Assembly: GCA_963693305.1 (NCBI GenBank)
Contig: OY855916.1
Coordinates: 4,704,001-4,768,000 of the forward strand
Direction of reading: 5' to 3'
Source: Meandrina meandrites
Taxonomy: Eukaryota > Cnidaria > Anthozoa > Scleractinia > Meandrinidae
Length of the DNA stretch: 64,000 bases
Below are positions 1-11,390 of the stretch, in pieces; within the stretch, counting starts at the first letter, position 1, and every line of letters begins with the position of its first letter. A program made the translations under genes and the position numbers. Under the pieces are notes generated by a model, which saw only the letters and a program-made list of their open reading frames with translations, had not been told where the DNA came from and did no database searches.

Positions 1-139
1 TCGTTCGCCTCGCCGCCAAATCAAACTGACGAAAGCGTTACCGTTGCCCGTGGGCAGATATAGGAGAATCTTGCCCGCGCTAAGAACCAATCAGATTGCA
101 GGATTCGTTACCGTGCCCTCTTGGAAAAAAATAAATGAC

Positions 140-238
140 AATTATTCGCCTCAGGCTCAGTGAATCTCGGCGAATATTCCCCAAGACGAAGTCGAGGGGA
201 ATATTCGCCGAGATTCACTGAGCCTGAGGCGAATAATT
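140..238. repeat. Near-perfect foldback palindrome (MITE-like)
   Basis: Arms of about 42 bp at 140-181 and 197-238 are reverse complements around a 15-base loop. Only structure is visible, with no coding. It abuts a second inverted pair, 241-267 against 863-889, so it may be nested in or joined to a larger non-autonomous DNA element. Confidence 0.85.
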
Positions 239-240
239 GC

Positions 241-889
241 TTTAGTCTAATTTTCAGAGGTGAATATCAAGAACTACAAAATAAAGAACTAAAACACGGA
301 AACAACAAACACAAATGCTCGCTTGCATACGTGTAAACAAGTTTGATTCAACGTAAATCAGAATTTACACTTTAGTTTAAGCTATAAAACGGAACAAAAC
401 AAACACTAAGAAAAAGACAGATATCTTGTACCTTTGATTGACTTCTGAACAATTGTCTAAATCCTCTTGAAATGAGTCGAGCAGCTCTGGTCTGAAGAGA
501 CCTGAATAATTTTGGGTCAATCGATCGCATAGGTTTTCTCATGGCCGCGTGCGATCTACAAAACCACCGTGTTTACCATCAATTCTAATGCCTTGGGAAT
601 CATCTCTTGAAAATATTTTCGGTCCAAAAGCCTTGGCAGACAATTTTCAAAATTCCAACTGTGCTGAATGCTCCGGATTTGGAGTGATTTCTCCAGAGTG
701 AACGAAAATTTCATTCAGCAAAGGCTGCCATGTTTACTTGCCTGGATGGCAAAGGTGGCGTGGCTGAGTAACCAAGCCCTGAAATGCTATATTCACCTCC
801 TAGCGAGTTGAATATGGCGTCATAAACTAGAGCTTATCCACCAATCAAAATGTTCCATTCTTATATTCACCTCTGGAAATTAGACTAAA
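241..889. mobile_element. Non-autonomous DNA element with ~27-bp terminal inverted repeats
   Basis: The sequence at 241-267 (tttagtctaattttcagagg onward) is repeated in inverted orientation at 863-889 with about one mismatch. The roughly 600 bases between hold no convincing reading frame. The palindrome at 140-238 may form part of its left end. Superfamily not determined. Confidence 0.55.
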
Positions 890-1388
890 ATGTCTTATTC
901 TCAACGGCCTTAATTGTAACACAACACCGCGCAGTTCACGTAATCACGTCCCACTCGACCCGCTTACATAAATCATTAACATTCGATCGATTTTTCGAAT
1001 CGTGAGTTTGGGACGGTTGTGACGCGCAAATAATGTTTTTTTTTGTTTTTTGTTTTAATACCAGTCATACCTAAATGCTCACCACTAAATTTCGCTTCAA
1101 AAAGGTCTAGTATTCAAGTTAAACGAATTAGTAAATTATATATATATTTTTTAATTTTATGCCTTGTTTGTGTAGTAATATATTCCCACCGGGTACACCC
1201 ACACACAAAGCCAAATGGACCAGATGCATAAGATATGGGAGAAATCGGCCCGAGGCTTTGCGAGTGGGCAAAACATGAGAGAAAATGCTCCATCGCTGCG
1301 GGGAGGAGGGTGGGGCGAAATCTCCTAGTAAGGGTACCGAGACCTAAACTTTACTGAAATTGACTGAATTATAAAGCAGACTGCTCTT
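890..1388. other. Non-coding spacer
   Basis: AT-rich sequence. A short reading frame here has no splice signals or recognisable motif. Nothing supported. Confidence 0.5.
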
Positions 1389-1947
1389 AAAGTGCCCCTG
1401 TGATCAAATTTTTGAGTTTCATTTTTTTACATTTTCGTGTCCTATTAGACTTTCTTACTCACCGTGCCAAATTTCAATCCATTATGAACATCAGAAGTCA
1501 TTTTGTTTTAACATTTAATTCAGAGAATTTACGGCCGCCATTAATCAACCTTGTTCCAAGCCTTGGTTGCAAATGAGAGAAAGTGACGTCAAAGGCTCAA
1601 AAATACCTCACGGGTCGAAATGAGAATAACAATAAGTGTTCAAAATCACGCGAAAAGGAACAAAAACTTAAGACGTGTTCTTCGTGCAATTTTCTATGCT
1701 GATTGTTATTAAAATTTCAACCTGTGAGGTATGTTTGAGCCTTTGACGTCACTTTCCCCCATTCGCAACCAAACCTTGGAACAGGGTTTTGTAATGGCGG
1801 CCGTAAATTTTCGGAATTAAATGCTAAAATAAAATGACTTCTGATGTTCGTAATGGATTGAAATTTGGCAAGATGAATAAGGACGTCTAGTTGTACACGA
1901 ACATGTAAAAAAATACAAATCGAAAATTTGATCACAGGGGCACTTTA
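1389..1947. mobile_element. Foldback DNA element with long imperfect arms
   Basis: The left end at 1389-1413 (aaagtgcccctgtgatcaaa) is the inverse of 1924-1946. The inner arms also match in inverted orientation, about 1475-1600 against 1725-1865, including the stretch tgacgtcaaaggctca. The reading frames seen here are products of the palindrome and are not genes. Confidence 0.75.
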
Positions 1948-2016
1948 AATAGAAGGGCGAGGTGTGTGGGAATGCCGCGCAGTCCCCTGGGTCACGCTGC
2001 GAATGTGAGGTAGTGC

Positions 2017-2056
2017 ATGGTGGTGGTGGTGGTGGTGGTGGTAGTGGTCGTGGTAG
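2017..2056. repeat. (TGG)n microsatellite
   Basis: Run of tgg/tgg units with a few interruptions, just past the 3' side of the HEPN/TRADD-N gene. Apparent proline- or threonine-rich frames are low-complexity artefacts. Confidence 0.8.
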
Positions 2057-2180
2057 TAATACCAACGATTTCTTGGTCAATGTGGTTGGTGACTTTGGTG
2101 TTACCTGATAAATAACACAAAATTTGGAATAATAACAACCTTGATGGGCAAATTGAACAAAATTTAACCTCTGAACTCAC

Positions 2181-2729
2181 CTGAAAAGTGTAGCAAATGC
2201 TTTCGACAAGCCCTGTACTCCTCTTCCAGAATGGTTGTCGCGAGTGTTACGTCAGTGAGACCAAGGTCCTTAAGAATGTCCTCTGTCACGAGGTATTTTT
2301 GTGCCATTTCATTCATGTAGCCTTCACAGTAGTCTTCCCACAGTCTGTCAAGTATCTCCAACGATTTGCACTCTACTGTGATTAACAAGCTCCCCTGCTT
2401 AGCGCCTACCATTAGTACTTTTCGTACCTGTTCCATATACTTTAGAAAGCCATTTAATTCCTCTGTTTTAGATGGATCAACGGGTTGAAAGGTCTTTAAC
2501 GCAATGCAACTCAGTACTTCTTGTGGACTGCAAATGCCATTATTTCCAACAGTCAAACATCCCGAAACTTCGGTCTCCTCTGTTCTTCTCGTATGTGATG
2601 CAGTGGGTGGTGGTTTTGTTTTGTGGACTTCTTCTTCGTGTTCCAGTGAGGTGATGGCTTTCCCTGAAAATCCTTCTTGTTGACTTGGTCTTGAGATGGT
2701 TTCGCAATCAATCCGAAGTAGAATACGAG
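2181..2729 (-). CDS. TRADD-N-like exon
   Basis: 549 nt, acceptor ttctcaacag, donor gtgagt. It begins with a Ser/Thr/Pro-rich linker and ends with the conserved-looking block from KQGSLLITVE to CRKHLLHF. It starts and ends in phase 1. Confidence 0.75.
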
Positions 2730-4278
2730 CTGTTGAGAAATAACGTTGTTTATACATTACTGAAAATAATCTTTGTCGTAACCTCATCTTAGCTTCGCCC
2801 TTGCCCTTTTCGAAGCAATTTTGTTGTTTGTTTGTTTTCTTTTATTATCTAGTGAACTTTGTTTTTGAAAGGGGTGGAGAGTTCAACAGATTGGACAATG
2901 ACTTCGCATGCAAAAAGAACGTCACTGTTAATTTTGCTAGTGTGCGAGTGGCTTTGTAATGCAGATGCGGCCGGGAGCTGAAAAGCAACAAAATAAACTG
3001 TATCTCTAGGCACATCTTATATAGTACGAAAAATAGGGGAAAATGATAGAAGGACTGTGGTATGGGGAAGTAGCCTTATGGTTAGGGATTGAGTGAGAAA
3101 TTGGAGTTTGAGCCCTGACCGGGATAGTGCCGTGTTGTTGGGCAAGACATCTTAATATGATGTCACCCCCTACCACCTGGAGTAAACAGTCCGGTGCTCT
3201 GGTGTCGCGCACGGCGAACAAAAAGAATTACATGGTCTCTTTCACTAGACTACTTTCGCAAAGCTGTTCACTTGAACAATTTTTGGACGCCAAAGAACGT
3301 TTACGGGAATGGGTTGATTCCAGTCAGGGACGCAGATTTTTCTTTGTCTTACGCTCGTGACAAATGAACATGTTACCTCTATCAAACGGCTGTCTGGTTT
3401 GGCAAATCACGGTTAATTTTTGTAGCAATGATTAAAATCAAATAACTAACAATGATGCTTTTTTAACTTACCTGTAGGTGACCGAGAGCTTTCAGCTTGA
3501 AAGTTGAGCTGAGCTATGGATTGATGCACCTCTTCAAGCTTGCCTTTGATGTCTTGTATTTCTTCTCGAACTGCGGCTTTCAGTTCATCCACCGATTTCT
3601 TAACTTCCACATCATTGCTATACCATTCCAGCAGTTCCGTTACATTTCTTTCGTCCTCTGCTGTGAGGGGATTCTTTAAGAAGTTATCAATGGCCCCCTT
3701 CCACTCCGTTTCCTTTGTATGACCGATTTGTCCTGCAACCCTAATGAGAGCTTCACTGATTTCTTGCCAAAGCAATGGAAACTCGTGGTCTGTTATCTCC
3801 ATGTTTTGGTTCACATGGCTGTATACTGAGTTGCGGTAATATTTAATTCTCACTAAATCTGCAGTTAAACTGTGATCTGTACTTGCTGGTAGGGCATCCC
3901 AGCCCGTGGCCGGAGGGGAGAGACTGCATATTGTCCTAAGCAGCCTGAACAGCAGAGAAACATCAAATTCTGCTGATTCTGCGTACACCCCTGGGGAAGG
4001 GTAAAGACAATCCCACTGTGGCTTGGTGAGCTTTGCATATTTGAGTTGTTTCTTTGTGGCTGGGTTTTTCAGTATGGTGGGAAGATTACTTGGTGGACAT
4101 CTGAGGTCAAAAATGTCTCTTAGTAGCGCGGAGCCTCCACCTATTAACAGTCGTGTTACACGTTGAAAATTTGCTTTTCCAGATGTTGAACGAAGTATTT
4201 CATCTGGGTCTGGGGCGGCGGCCATTTCATTAGTCAGCAGCAGTGGAAATATGATATCACTTGTCCTGACAGCTTCAG
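2181..4278 (-). CDS. DZIP3-like HEPN protein with TRADD-N-like second exon (two exons, 3' end not seen)
   Basis: Exon 1 is 3472-4278, with the likely start ATG at 4225 in a good context (A at -3, G at +4). Exon 2 is 2181-2729. The donor at 3471 (gtaagtt) and the acceptor at 2730 join in phase 1 and keep the frame open. Residues 1-170 resemble the DZIP3-like HEPN proteins common in corals. R131, N132 and H137 form an RN-x4-H motif, the HEPN RNase signature. Residues about 208-244 look like an amphipathic coiled coil. Exon 2 carries a segment around KQGSLLITVECKSLEILD that I read as TRADD-N-like, an adaptor fold of apoptosis and immunity proteins. Exon 2 ends in phase 1 at a clean gtgagt donor, but no further exon is visible below 2181, so the C-terminus is missing or outside the window. 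If the intron were retained, the protein would end after five more codons. The frame is also open upstream of the ATG to the acceptor at 4279-4280; see the possible fusion to gene A. Family assignment is from memory of the family. Confidence 0.8.
3059..3210 (+). repeat. tRNA-derived SINE fragment in the HEPN gene intron
   Basis: It has a degenerate tRNA-like head (gtagccttatggttaggg) and a body containing gtgttgttgggcaagaca. The latter is close to the core of the better preserved SINE at 39021-39312 (gtgttcttgggcaagacact). Confidence 0.55.
3472..4278 (-). CDS. HEPN exon
   Basis: 807 nt. The acceptor attacag precedes 4278 and the donor gtaagtt follows 3472. Counted from the acceptor, the exon starts with two bases of a split codon and stays open through the ATG at 4225. 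That fits either an upstream coding exon ending in phase 1 or a 5' UTR exon that happens to be open for 17 codons. Confidence 0.8.
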
Positions 4279-4765
4279 CTGTAATTAAAGAATGGATGTT
4301 TTCAGCTTATTTTTGAAATTGCACTCAGACTGAGTATGTTGCGGCTGTTATCAGACGTCTGTGAATAAAGAAGTGTGCTCAATATGGCATTGCCAGTGGA
4401 ATCAATTTTTATAGAGGCTCAAATTTTTTGCGACACACAAAACAAGTAATGGTCAGTAACTAGCTGGATTGGGAAGAAATCGCGGAGCCCATCTTGTGTT
4501 TTCTTTTTTTAATAGTTTTTAACCTAGTCATAGATTTTAATGATTGCATGATTTAGTTAGATTTTTTAGCTAGTTTAATATTTTAACTCTTTTTATTTTA
4601 ATACTGAATTTCTGTATTTAACAGCATTTTTTACTTTCATCTTTTTTTTTAAATTCTTTTTAATCATGTGCAATATTAAGCGCATTGAGAATTTTAAATG
4701 TGCAATAAGAACCTTTTTGATGTAATGTATATGAAATGATTCATATATGAACTGCGGATATATAT
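4279..4765. other. Intron or intergenic spacer
   Basis: AT-rich with runs of T. No coding exon with splice sites is seen. If gene A is fused to the HEPN exon this is intron; otherwise it is upstream sequence of the HEPN gene. Confidence 0.4.
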
Positions 4766-4838
4766 GAAGGTGATATGTGATCTTCGCAGTGAATTTCCAA
4801 TTTAAGCAATTGTAATAAAGAAGCCTGAAAATAATCAG

Positions 4839-4910
4839 GGCTTCAACGGGATTCAAACTCGTGACCTCCGCAATACCAATGCGATGCTCTACCAACCGAG
4901 CTATGAAGCC
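4839..4910 (-). tRNA. tRNA-Thr(GGT)-like sequence, probably a SINE head
   Basis: 72 nt. A 7-bp acceptor stem (GGCTTCA/TGAAGCC), a 4-bp D stem (GCTC/GAGC), a 5-bp anticodon stem around TTGGTAT (anticodon GGT) and a T arm with one mismatch can all be drawn. The shared SINE tail directly after it and the inverted second copy argue for a SINE head rather than a single-copy tRNA gene. Confidence 0.45.
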
Positions 4911-4952
4911 ACACATTGGGAGCCACACATTGGGACCTCTCTCCCAATGTGT

Positions 4953-5024
4953 GGCTTCATAGCTCAGTTGGTAGAGCATCGCACCGGTATCACGGAGGTC
5001 ACGGGTTCAAATCCTGTTTAAGCC
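4953..5024 (+). tRNA. Degenerate tRNA-Thr-like SINE head
   Basis: Same sequence family as the minus-strand copy, but the anticodon stem is broken (TCGCA cannot fully pair with CACGG) and the acceptor stem is shortened. Treat it as a repeat and not as a functional tRNA. Confidence 0.4.
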
Positions 5025-5110
5025 CTGATTTTTTTCAGGCTTCTTTATTCCAATTGCTTAAATCGGAAATTCACTGCGAAGATCACATATCACCTTCAAG
5101 AACCTTTTTA

Positions 5111-5113
<3 letters not shown>

Positions 5114-5142
<29 letters not shown>
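5114..5142. repeat. (TTA)n microsatellite
   Basis: Uninterrupted tta repeats. Confidence 0.9.
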
Positions 5143-5144
<2 letters not shown>

Positions 5145-5183
5145 AAGTGAAACCGGTAAAAACAATATATATAAACAATAGCC

Positions 5184-5343
5184 TCCATTTGGCGCAAAAA
5201 TATGCACGGACATTTGTCCGCGGGCATTATCTGTTCCGAGAAGCGAACAGTTTTCCGAGAGCGAAGCTCGAGGAAAACTGTGAGCTTCGAGGAACAGATA
5301 ATGTCCAAGGACAAATATCTGTGCATATTTTTGAAGCCAAATG
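5184..5343. repeat. Foldback element (~160 bp)
   Basis: The left arm (catttggcgcaaaaatatgc onward) and right arm (ending gcatatttttgaagccaaatg) are inverted copies, with an inner pair of aacagttttccgag and its inverse. Frames here on both strands translate the same palindrome. Confidence 0.85.
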
Positions 5344-5535
5344 TATGCTATTGTGTTTATTATCCTTCAAATATTTTGTTTACAAGGGCCCATTTTGGGA
5401 GACCTCTTCTCAAAGCTTTTCAAACGCCAAAGAAATTCTATATTATTAGTCTGTTCAAAGTGTTTAGTTTTATTCATTTTAACAATTTACTCGGGATGAA
5501 AGCTAAACGTGCGGACGTCAATCGCAAAGTTCGAA

Positions 5536-5583
5536 AACTGGGGAATATCACTTGGGGAATATCATCTGATATTCCCCAGTTTT
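5536..5583. repeat. Short palindrome
   Basis: aactggggaatatc and its inverse gatattccccagtt flank a short spacer that holds one more direct copy of the motif. Confidence 0.75.
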
Positions 5584-6887
5584 GGCTGCGTCACGTGACG
5601 TGTTTAGACCAATCGCACGCGCGAAAAATATTTGATGGATTATATATATCCCACAGAAAACAGGTGAATGTGAAAAGGTTAACAAAATAGATTAGTGTGA
5701 CCCAATCTGCAGCTTACTTTTATAAGCAAATGCCTACATTGTGCAGTTCCAGAAAATATCCATACCCACGCCAAGGAGATGGTCATTGGAAATTCCGAAG
5801 GAGGAGGGGGGGGGGGGGGGGTGGGTGATCTCTATAACCCAAGTTTTTAAAAGAAATTATGAAGCTATACTGGAAATTCCAGGGGGTAGGGGGGTCCAAA
5901 CCAAAGAACCATCCTTGGGGGAGGTATGGATATTATTTGGAACCACACATTTTAATTAGACTGCCATTAAACTGTTGAAGACACTTAAGCCTGTGCTGCA
6001 AAAAAACTTGACGTCTTTACTTAACCTGGAGTAAACTTTATGGTCTGTGATAATAATTATGTAAATTGTCTGTAATTTCATTATTTTTATTGGAACAAAA
6101 TATTTTTGTCACAAGCCCCAGAATGGTTTTAAAACTTACATGTAATAAAGTGCCAGTATTCACATGTAGCCTAATTGGGTTCTGGCATGCCCATATTATA
6201 TAATCACTTACTTATGCTCATCGGGCCCATGAGAACTCTTGAGGCTGGGTTCATATTACATAAATAGCTATGAAGGTCACTAAAGTATATTCAGGTCTAA
6301 ACTGGCAACATGTGGGAATCAATTGTGACAATTTTATTAAACAAAAATTATGTGTATTTTTGAGTTCATTTTCAAGTTGACTTAAGAGGAATGTCATTGC
6401 AAAGTCTTCAAGTCACCTGTAAATAGAAACAAAACAAACAAAAACTATTTATTTCGGTGAAATTGCTATCTTTCCAACATGCAAACTGTATATTAAAATT
6501 AAATGGCCTTTTTCAGTATGTGAAAAAAAAACTGACTGTTTTCATGTTGGGCCATTGGATCCAATAATTTTTTACACTTGCTAGATAGAACAATGATATT
6601 TATGGATTTTTTACTTTGTTGTTGTTTCCAGAGAAACATCAGTCTTTGGATAAGCATATAATGGTTTCACCCTTGCTTTCAGTAATCATTGCAGAAAAAT
6701 GTCAGATTATTAAATGTTTTGGACCCTAAAGCTGAATTTTTGTAATCTGTTCATCTCAAAACATTACATTACAGAAATCTTTGTTTGGTTTTCTCGTAGA
6801 GCAAGTTGTCAACAAAAACTACTATGGAGTTTATTTAAATCAAATTTACAGCTACTACATGGCTAATTTCCAAACAAGTCATGAGAG
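5584..6887. other. Non-coding AT-rich stretch with a poly-G tract
   Basis: A run of about 15 G lies near 5807-5821. Otherwise AT-rich with no supported exon, RNA gene or recognisable element. Confidence 0.5.
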
Positions 6888-7130
6888 GCATTCCAGTTAA
6901 TCTGAATAGCACACTGGTTAGCCTTAATAGCTCTCTGGTTAGCCTAAACAGTACTCCAGTAAGCCTGAGTATAGTTAGCTTATGTGGCTTGAGGCTAGGC
7001 TATATATTTATTGGGTTAGGAATTTCTGGCTTGTATGACACGTATGTGTCATGAAACATGCGAGCCATTCCAACTAACCTACATAAGATTCCAGTTAGCC
7101 TAAATAGCACTCCAGTTAGCCTTGAAAACA
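6888..7130. repeat. Degenerate ~22-bp tandem repeat
   Basis: Repeated variants of cactccagttagcctaaata occur about seven times. Related words appear again near 36780-36860 and 38260-38290, so this is a dispersed repeat family. Confidence 0.7.
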
Positions 7131-8575
7131 CTTTGCCTGTTGCCAAACAGTACATTATAATTAACAGTTAAGAGATCAACAACTACCAGAACTTGTTATA
7201 ATCCACTCGGTCAGTATTCTGACAAATATTTCCTCACGTCTAAATAATGAAAGGATGCGATTCTTATTAATTTGAAGTAGCTTAAAATTCAGATGACAAG
7301 CATAAATACAAATTACATGCCATGACGAACTGACTGACACTCAAAATCTTTTTTTTCTTTCGAGCTCGGCTTTAATTCCAGTTTGCACGATTTTATCGTT
7401 AGCACTTTTATATATGCTCACACATGATAAACGTCGAATACATAAGCTTAAACCAGTGTTCAAAATAAACACTTTCCTCAGGTCCTTGTAAGTTTCTGTA
7501 AGAAATGTTTGCGAAACGTTTCCCTCACCGTTTCTCCTCATTACATATTCTTCGTTATCGGGAATACGAATAGAAGAATACCCCGTGTTTGGAAACTCGT
7601 TGTGATCGCGTCAAGAAGGAAAAACATCGGCAAATCTACCCTATATAACTCAAACTATATAACTCATCGCCATTTTGAACATTTTCTTGTCGTGAGCCCG
7701 CAATACAGACCACCGGGAATCCCCTAGCAGCGGAGAGGGGGAGGGGCTGCTGCTGAACTTCTCCCCAGGCTCCACTCCTTTCGTCTGAAAGAAATAAAAT
7801 CCATCCTGGCCAAAAGCAATTAAAATGAGAAGAAACTGACAATGCCGTCATAAAGAGCATACACTGCTGCCTTTGGCAAAATTTTCTTTTGTTTCTACCG
7901 CAAATGGTCGCTGAGCAGGAAGCCAACAAACTTTTCAATTGTACTTTTCACTGCCGTACATTTTCAGGAAAAAGTAATCATGGCCATTTTTAAAAGCACT
8001 ATTTAAAAAACTACAACTTCGCTTAAAAATATCCTAGGAGAAAGATTCTAGTAAAGTTTTCAAGTGAATTTAAAATTGTGGTCCTTTCTGGTCACGTGAC
8101 CGATGACGTCATAGCGATGAAAGTGTTAAAAATGGATTTAGCATGGAACTATCTACTAACTTCTACTTTGTTGTTTCTTTACATTTAATGCAACGCCAGA
8201 TACGCACTTGTACCCAGACTCCCACTTTTTGAAAATTGCACATAGCTCCCTTAATATTTATATTTTGTTCGGTTCCTGGGCAGTCCAAAATGCCTCACGC
8301 CAATGCCTTTTTTAGTAGCAAACTATTTTCGTCATAGTTAGCAAAAACAAACTTCTAAGCAAAGTCACGTGACTAATGACGTCATCACCCTATGTCTCAT
8401 GTGAGAAGTAGTTTATGGTAAGAGTTATTTGTATACTACATAGTAGTACTGCAGGCTTCAAACTGACCAAGTTATTTGGCATTTACGATTTTTCAGTTGA
8501 AAAGGATTCTGGGAAGGTTCTTATTATAATTATATATTGTTTTTATAATTATTATCACACAATCCATCCTACTTG
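7131..8575. other. No supported gene
   Basis: Mixed sequence with purine-rich patches near 7730-7760 and two gtcacgtgac / tgacgtcat words near 8090-8120 and 8365-8385. The two copies suggest a foldback element, but I could not define its ends. Confidence 0.35.
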
Positions 8576-9238
8576 TAGCCACGAGACCGTGACGGATTGC
8601 GACGGCCGTCACGGAAAGCAGCTCAGTCGTCACGGAAAAGTTAATAAACAGCTGGGAGGGTCACTCACTCACTTGCCTGATTCTTGTGTCAAGAAACGTT
8701 GACCGGTTTTCGGCCGTCACGGATTTTGGCAGGCCATGACGGATTGTGACGGCCGTCACGGAAAACAGCTCAGTCGTCACGGAAAAGTTAATAAACAGGG
8801 AGGGTCACTCACTCACTTGCCTGATTCTTGTGTCATTAGATAGAGAAATGTAGCGCGTTCAGCCGTCACGGAAAAGTTAACCGGTTTTAACCGTTTTTCG
8901 GCCGTCACGGATTTTGGCAGGCCGTGACGGATTGTGACGGCCGTCACGGAAAGCAGCTCAGTCCTCTATAATATGCCCTAAGACCCTGCTAAAACCGTCA
9001 CGGAACTTCTAGTCGTCACGGATTTTATGGAGTTGACTCAATCTAGGGCCATAACTAGCTATTACTTTTCTTAGATCGGTCTATAAGGGTTATCACTCCT
9101 CTTAGGTGTGTCTTAATTCAGACTAAGAATACCGTCACGGAACTTCTAGTATCTAGTATCCGTCACGGATATGTCACGGATCCATCACGGAAATAGCCGT
9201 CACATGCTTTACCAAATTTGACCGTCACAGGTTTTACC
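8576..9238. repeat. CCGTCACGG-rich satellite-like array
   Basis: The decamer ccgtcacgga and variants (gacggccgtcacgg, tgacggattgtgacgg) recur more than 20 times. Two long sub-units, about 8585-8690 and 8738-8840, share gaaaacagctcagtcgtcac and gggtcactcactcacttgcc. Toward 9230 the array decays to single decamers. The word is partly self-complementary, so the array can form many small hairpins. No function assigned. Confidence 0.85.
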
Positions 9239-9639
9239 AACGCCCACTTGTAGAGACAACAGGATCAAATTTATTGTAACACACTGTCAACAAGCTAACA
9301 AAATCCAAAACACAAACGAATCTCGCTTCTTAGAGCGTTCTTTTCACCACTGGCGATACTGGTGTATCTCCACCCTGATAAAAGAATGCTTAAAAAAATC
9401 CAAAGTATTCAAAACGGAAACGATTTGCTGTTTACAATGCGAGAAAGTAGTGCGCAAAATAAAAAGCTACTGTTTCCAAGTTGTCAAAAATGTTTGGAGT
9501 GAATCAAAACTTTGGGACAAACATAATGGAGATAAACGTTGCGGAAACGTGACGTTCCACTTAATTAATGGCGCGGAAATTAACGCTCACAAAAAGTAAC
9601 ACGAATTTTCTATTTAATTTCTTATAATGTAATGTATAT

Positions 9640-9815
9640 GAAATGAACTGTGGATGTATATGAAAGTGATAAATGATCATCGCAGTGAATTTCCAATTTA
9701 AGCAGTTGGAATAAAGAAGCCCTGAATTTTTTTCAGGCTTCTTTTAAGAATTAAAACTCCGATTGCTTACATTGGAAATTCACTGCAATGATCATATATC
9801 ACTTTCATAATTGTT
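9640..9815. repeat. Palindrome made of two SINE tails
   Basis: Contains gtgaatttccaatttaagca and its inverted partner, the same tail as the SINE pair at 4766-5099, but without tRNA heads. Confidence 0.75.
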
Positions 9816-9915
9816 TATTACAAGGTAGATACTGGTTGGGTAATAGAGTTATTTCCAGATAGTTTTCAAAGGGAGATTACACATAGATCCTGATTAACCA
9901 GATGTTCATTAACAC

Positions 9916-11384
9916 AGGGTTCGTACAAATTTTTGTGTATAAATTTCAAGACTTTTTCCAGACTATTTCAAAACCATTATTTTCATTTTCCAGACTCTAG
10001 GCTATGAGCCAAATTACATCTTTTATGGCCAGAGCAAAAATGTTTAAAAACAAAGAGGAAACTTCAGGGCTTCAAGTTTCTTGTCTATTTCCTCTTCTAT
10101 TGACTTCAACTCTCTTTTTTTCTGCTTTAAGCGCTTTGCCTCATTGCATTTGACTTAAAAAGCGAGTAACTTTTCCAGTTGACTTGGCCTTTTCTGTGAT
10201 AATACGGCTCTACAACTGCAGACACGTGTAAGCTTCACTTGCAGTTACAAGCAACTTACTCCGACCTTTCATTTTCCGTACTACAAACAAAAAGTTTAAA
10301 AAAGGATATTTTCACATTGTGACCTTGTGTCTCCCCCTAACCCCTGATCAATGTTGTTTCAGGATTATATTCAAACCTTCAAGCAGCGACTTTGAAATGG
10401 CGAGGGTCGTTAACATAAGATGTATTTGTTTATTATTTGAGCGAGGGAATGCTTTATTAAGAACACAATTTGTGGGTGAGTGTTTCATCAATTTTGCAAC
10501 TGGCTGTAGAAGATAAGAAACGGCTGACAGGAGGAGATGACCGGATTTCCATGAGACTCTTGTGTTTCTTGCCAATTATGTGGCTTTCCAAGGCAGCTTC
10601 TTTCAACCTTTATGTTGATTGTCCTATTGCAAACAACACACATCGCTTTGGTCTTTGACCGGCTGCAATGCAGGCCTTAACTTTTTCATCAGCCTTCGAC
10701 TTTCATTAGAACACATTTCCCCATTATCGCAACGTAAGAGAAAAGCGTATAAAAACTCAATCGAAAACACTGCAGGGCCGTAGCTAACAAGAGGCAAGAC
10801 GAGACACTTACCTCGTCTAGATTTTAACCTGAACTACGAAACAGCATACGTTTAGTTGGAAAAATGATCCCCAGTTGAATGACATTGCTTTTTCAGAAGA
10901 AATACCCCATGAAAAATGCTGAAAATAGCCTTTCACAGCTTCAAGATGTAACAAATTTCAGGTGGGGCAAGTCCCCAGAACTAGTGACTCGCACCTTCGC
11001 TGATCTTGCCTCGTCTATGTCAAAAGTCTAGCTTTGGCCCTGCACTGTAACATGTTACGTTGCTTGACTAAATGCGGGAACCAAATAAAACCATGATGCA
11101 TTGCGAAGACAAACGCTGCGTGACGACCAAAATGACGACTGTGAAGGAGACTGGGGTTTGCCTCAAAATTAAAAATTCTCCGATCATGATTACAAAACGT
11201 TTTGGCCAAGCTAATTTAGGTGAAATTCAGCTACCTTGCAGAGAATTCAACCAGCAATTGAGCACTTGCGGCAGCTTGGAAAAAACTCCAGACTTCTTTC
11301 CATTTTTTCATGCTTTTTCCAGGTCTGGAAAATTAGTTCGTAAATTTCCAGACTTTTTCAAGAATTAAGACTGTACGAACCCTG
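9916..11384. mobile_element. DNA transposon remnant, TIR cagggttcgtac, 6-bp TSD
   Basis: cagggttcgtac at 9916-9927 is inverted as gtacgaaccctg at 11373-11384. The flanks ttaaca at 9910-9915 and 11385-11390 form a 6-bp target-site duplication. Subterminal words (ttccagactttttcaa) are also inverted between the ends. No intact transposase is visible, so this is a non-autonomous or decayed copy. A related end occurs near 50590-50670. Confidence 0.75.
10776..11046. mobile_element. Nested non-autonomous element
   Basis: The ends gcagggccgtagctaaca and ctagctttggccctgc are inverted. A second copy of the same family lies at 35848-36102 with ends ggccgtagctagc and ggctacggtcc. Confidence 0.55.
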
Positions 11385-11390
11385 TTAACA

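Larger units (their letters stand above)
4766..5099. repeat. Head-to-head inverted pair of tRNA-Thr-like SINEs
   Basis: Two copies of one tRNA-headed element face each other with about 40 bases between the heads. Both heads run into the same tail, containing ggaaattcactgcgaagatc. The same tail recurs as a palindrome near 9650-9812. Reading frames across this region are shadows of the palindrome. Confidence 0.85.

Noticed and set aside
4916..5690. Long plus-strand frames of 162-177 codons
   Set aside because: They translate SINE and foldback sequence, including a (TTA)n run.
8576..9238. CRISPR array
   Set aside because: Repeats are short, spacing is irregular, units vary, and the genome is eukaryotic.
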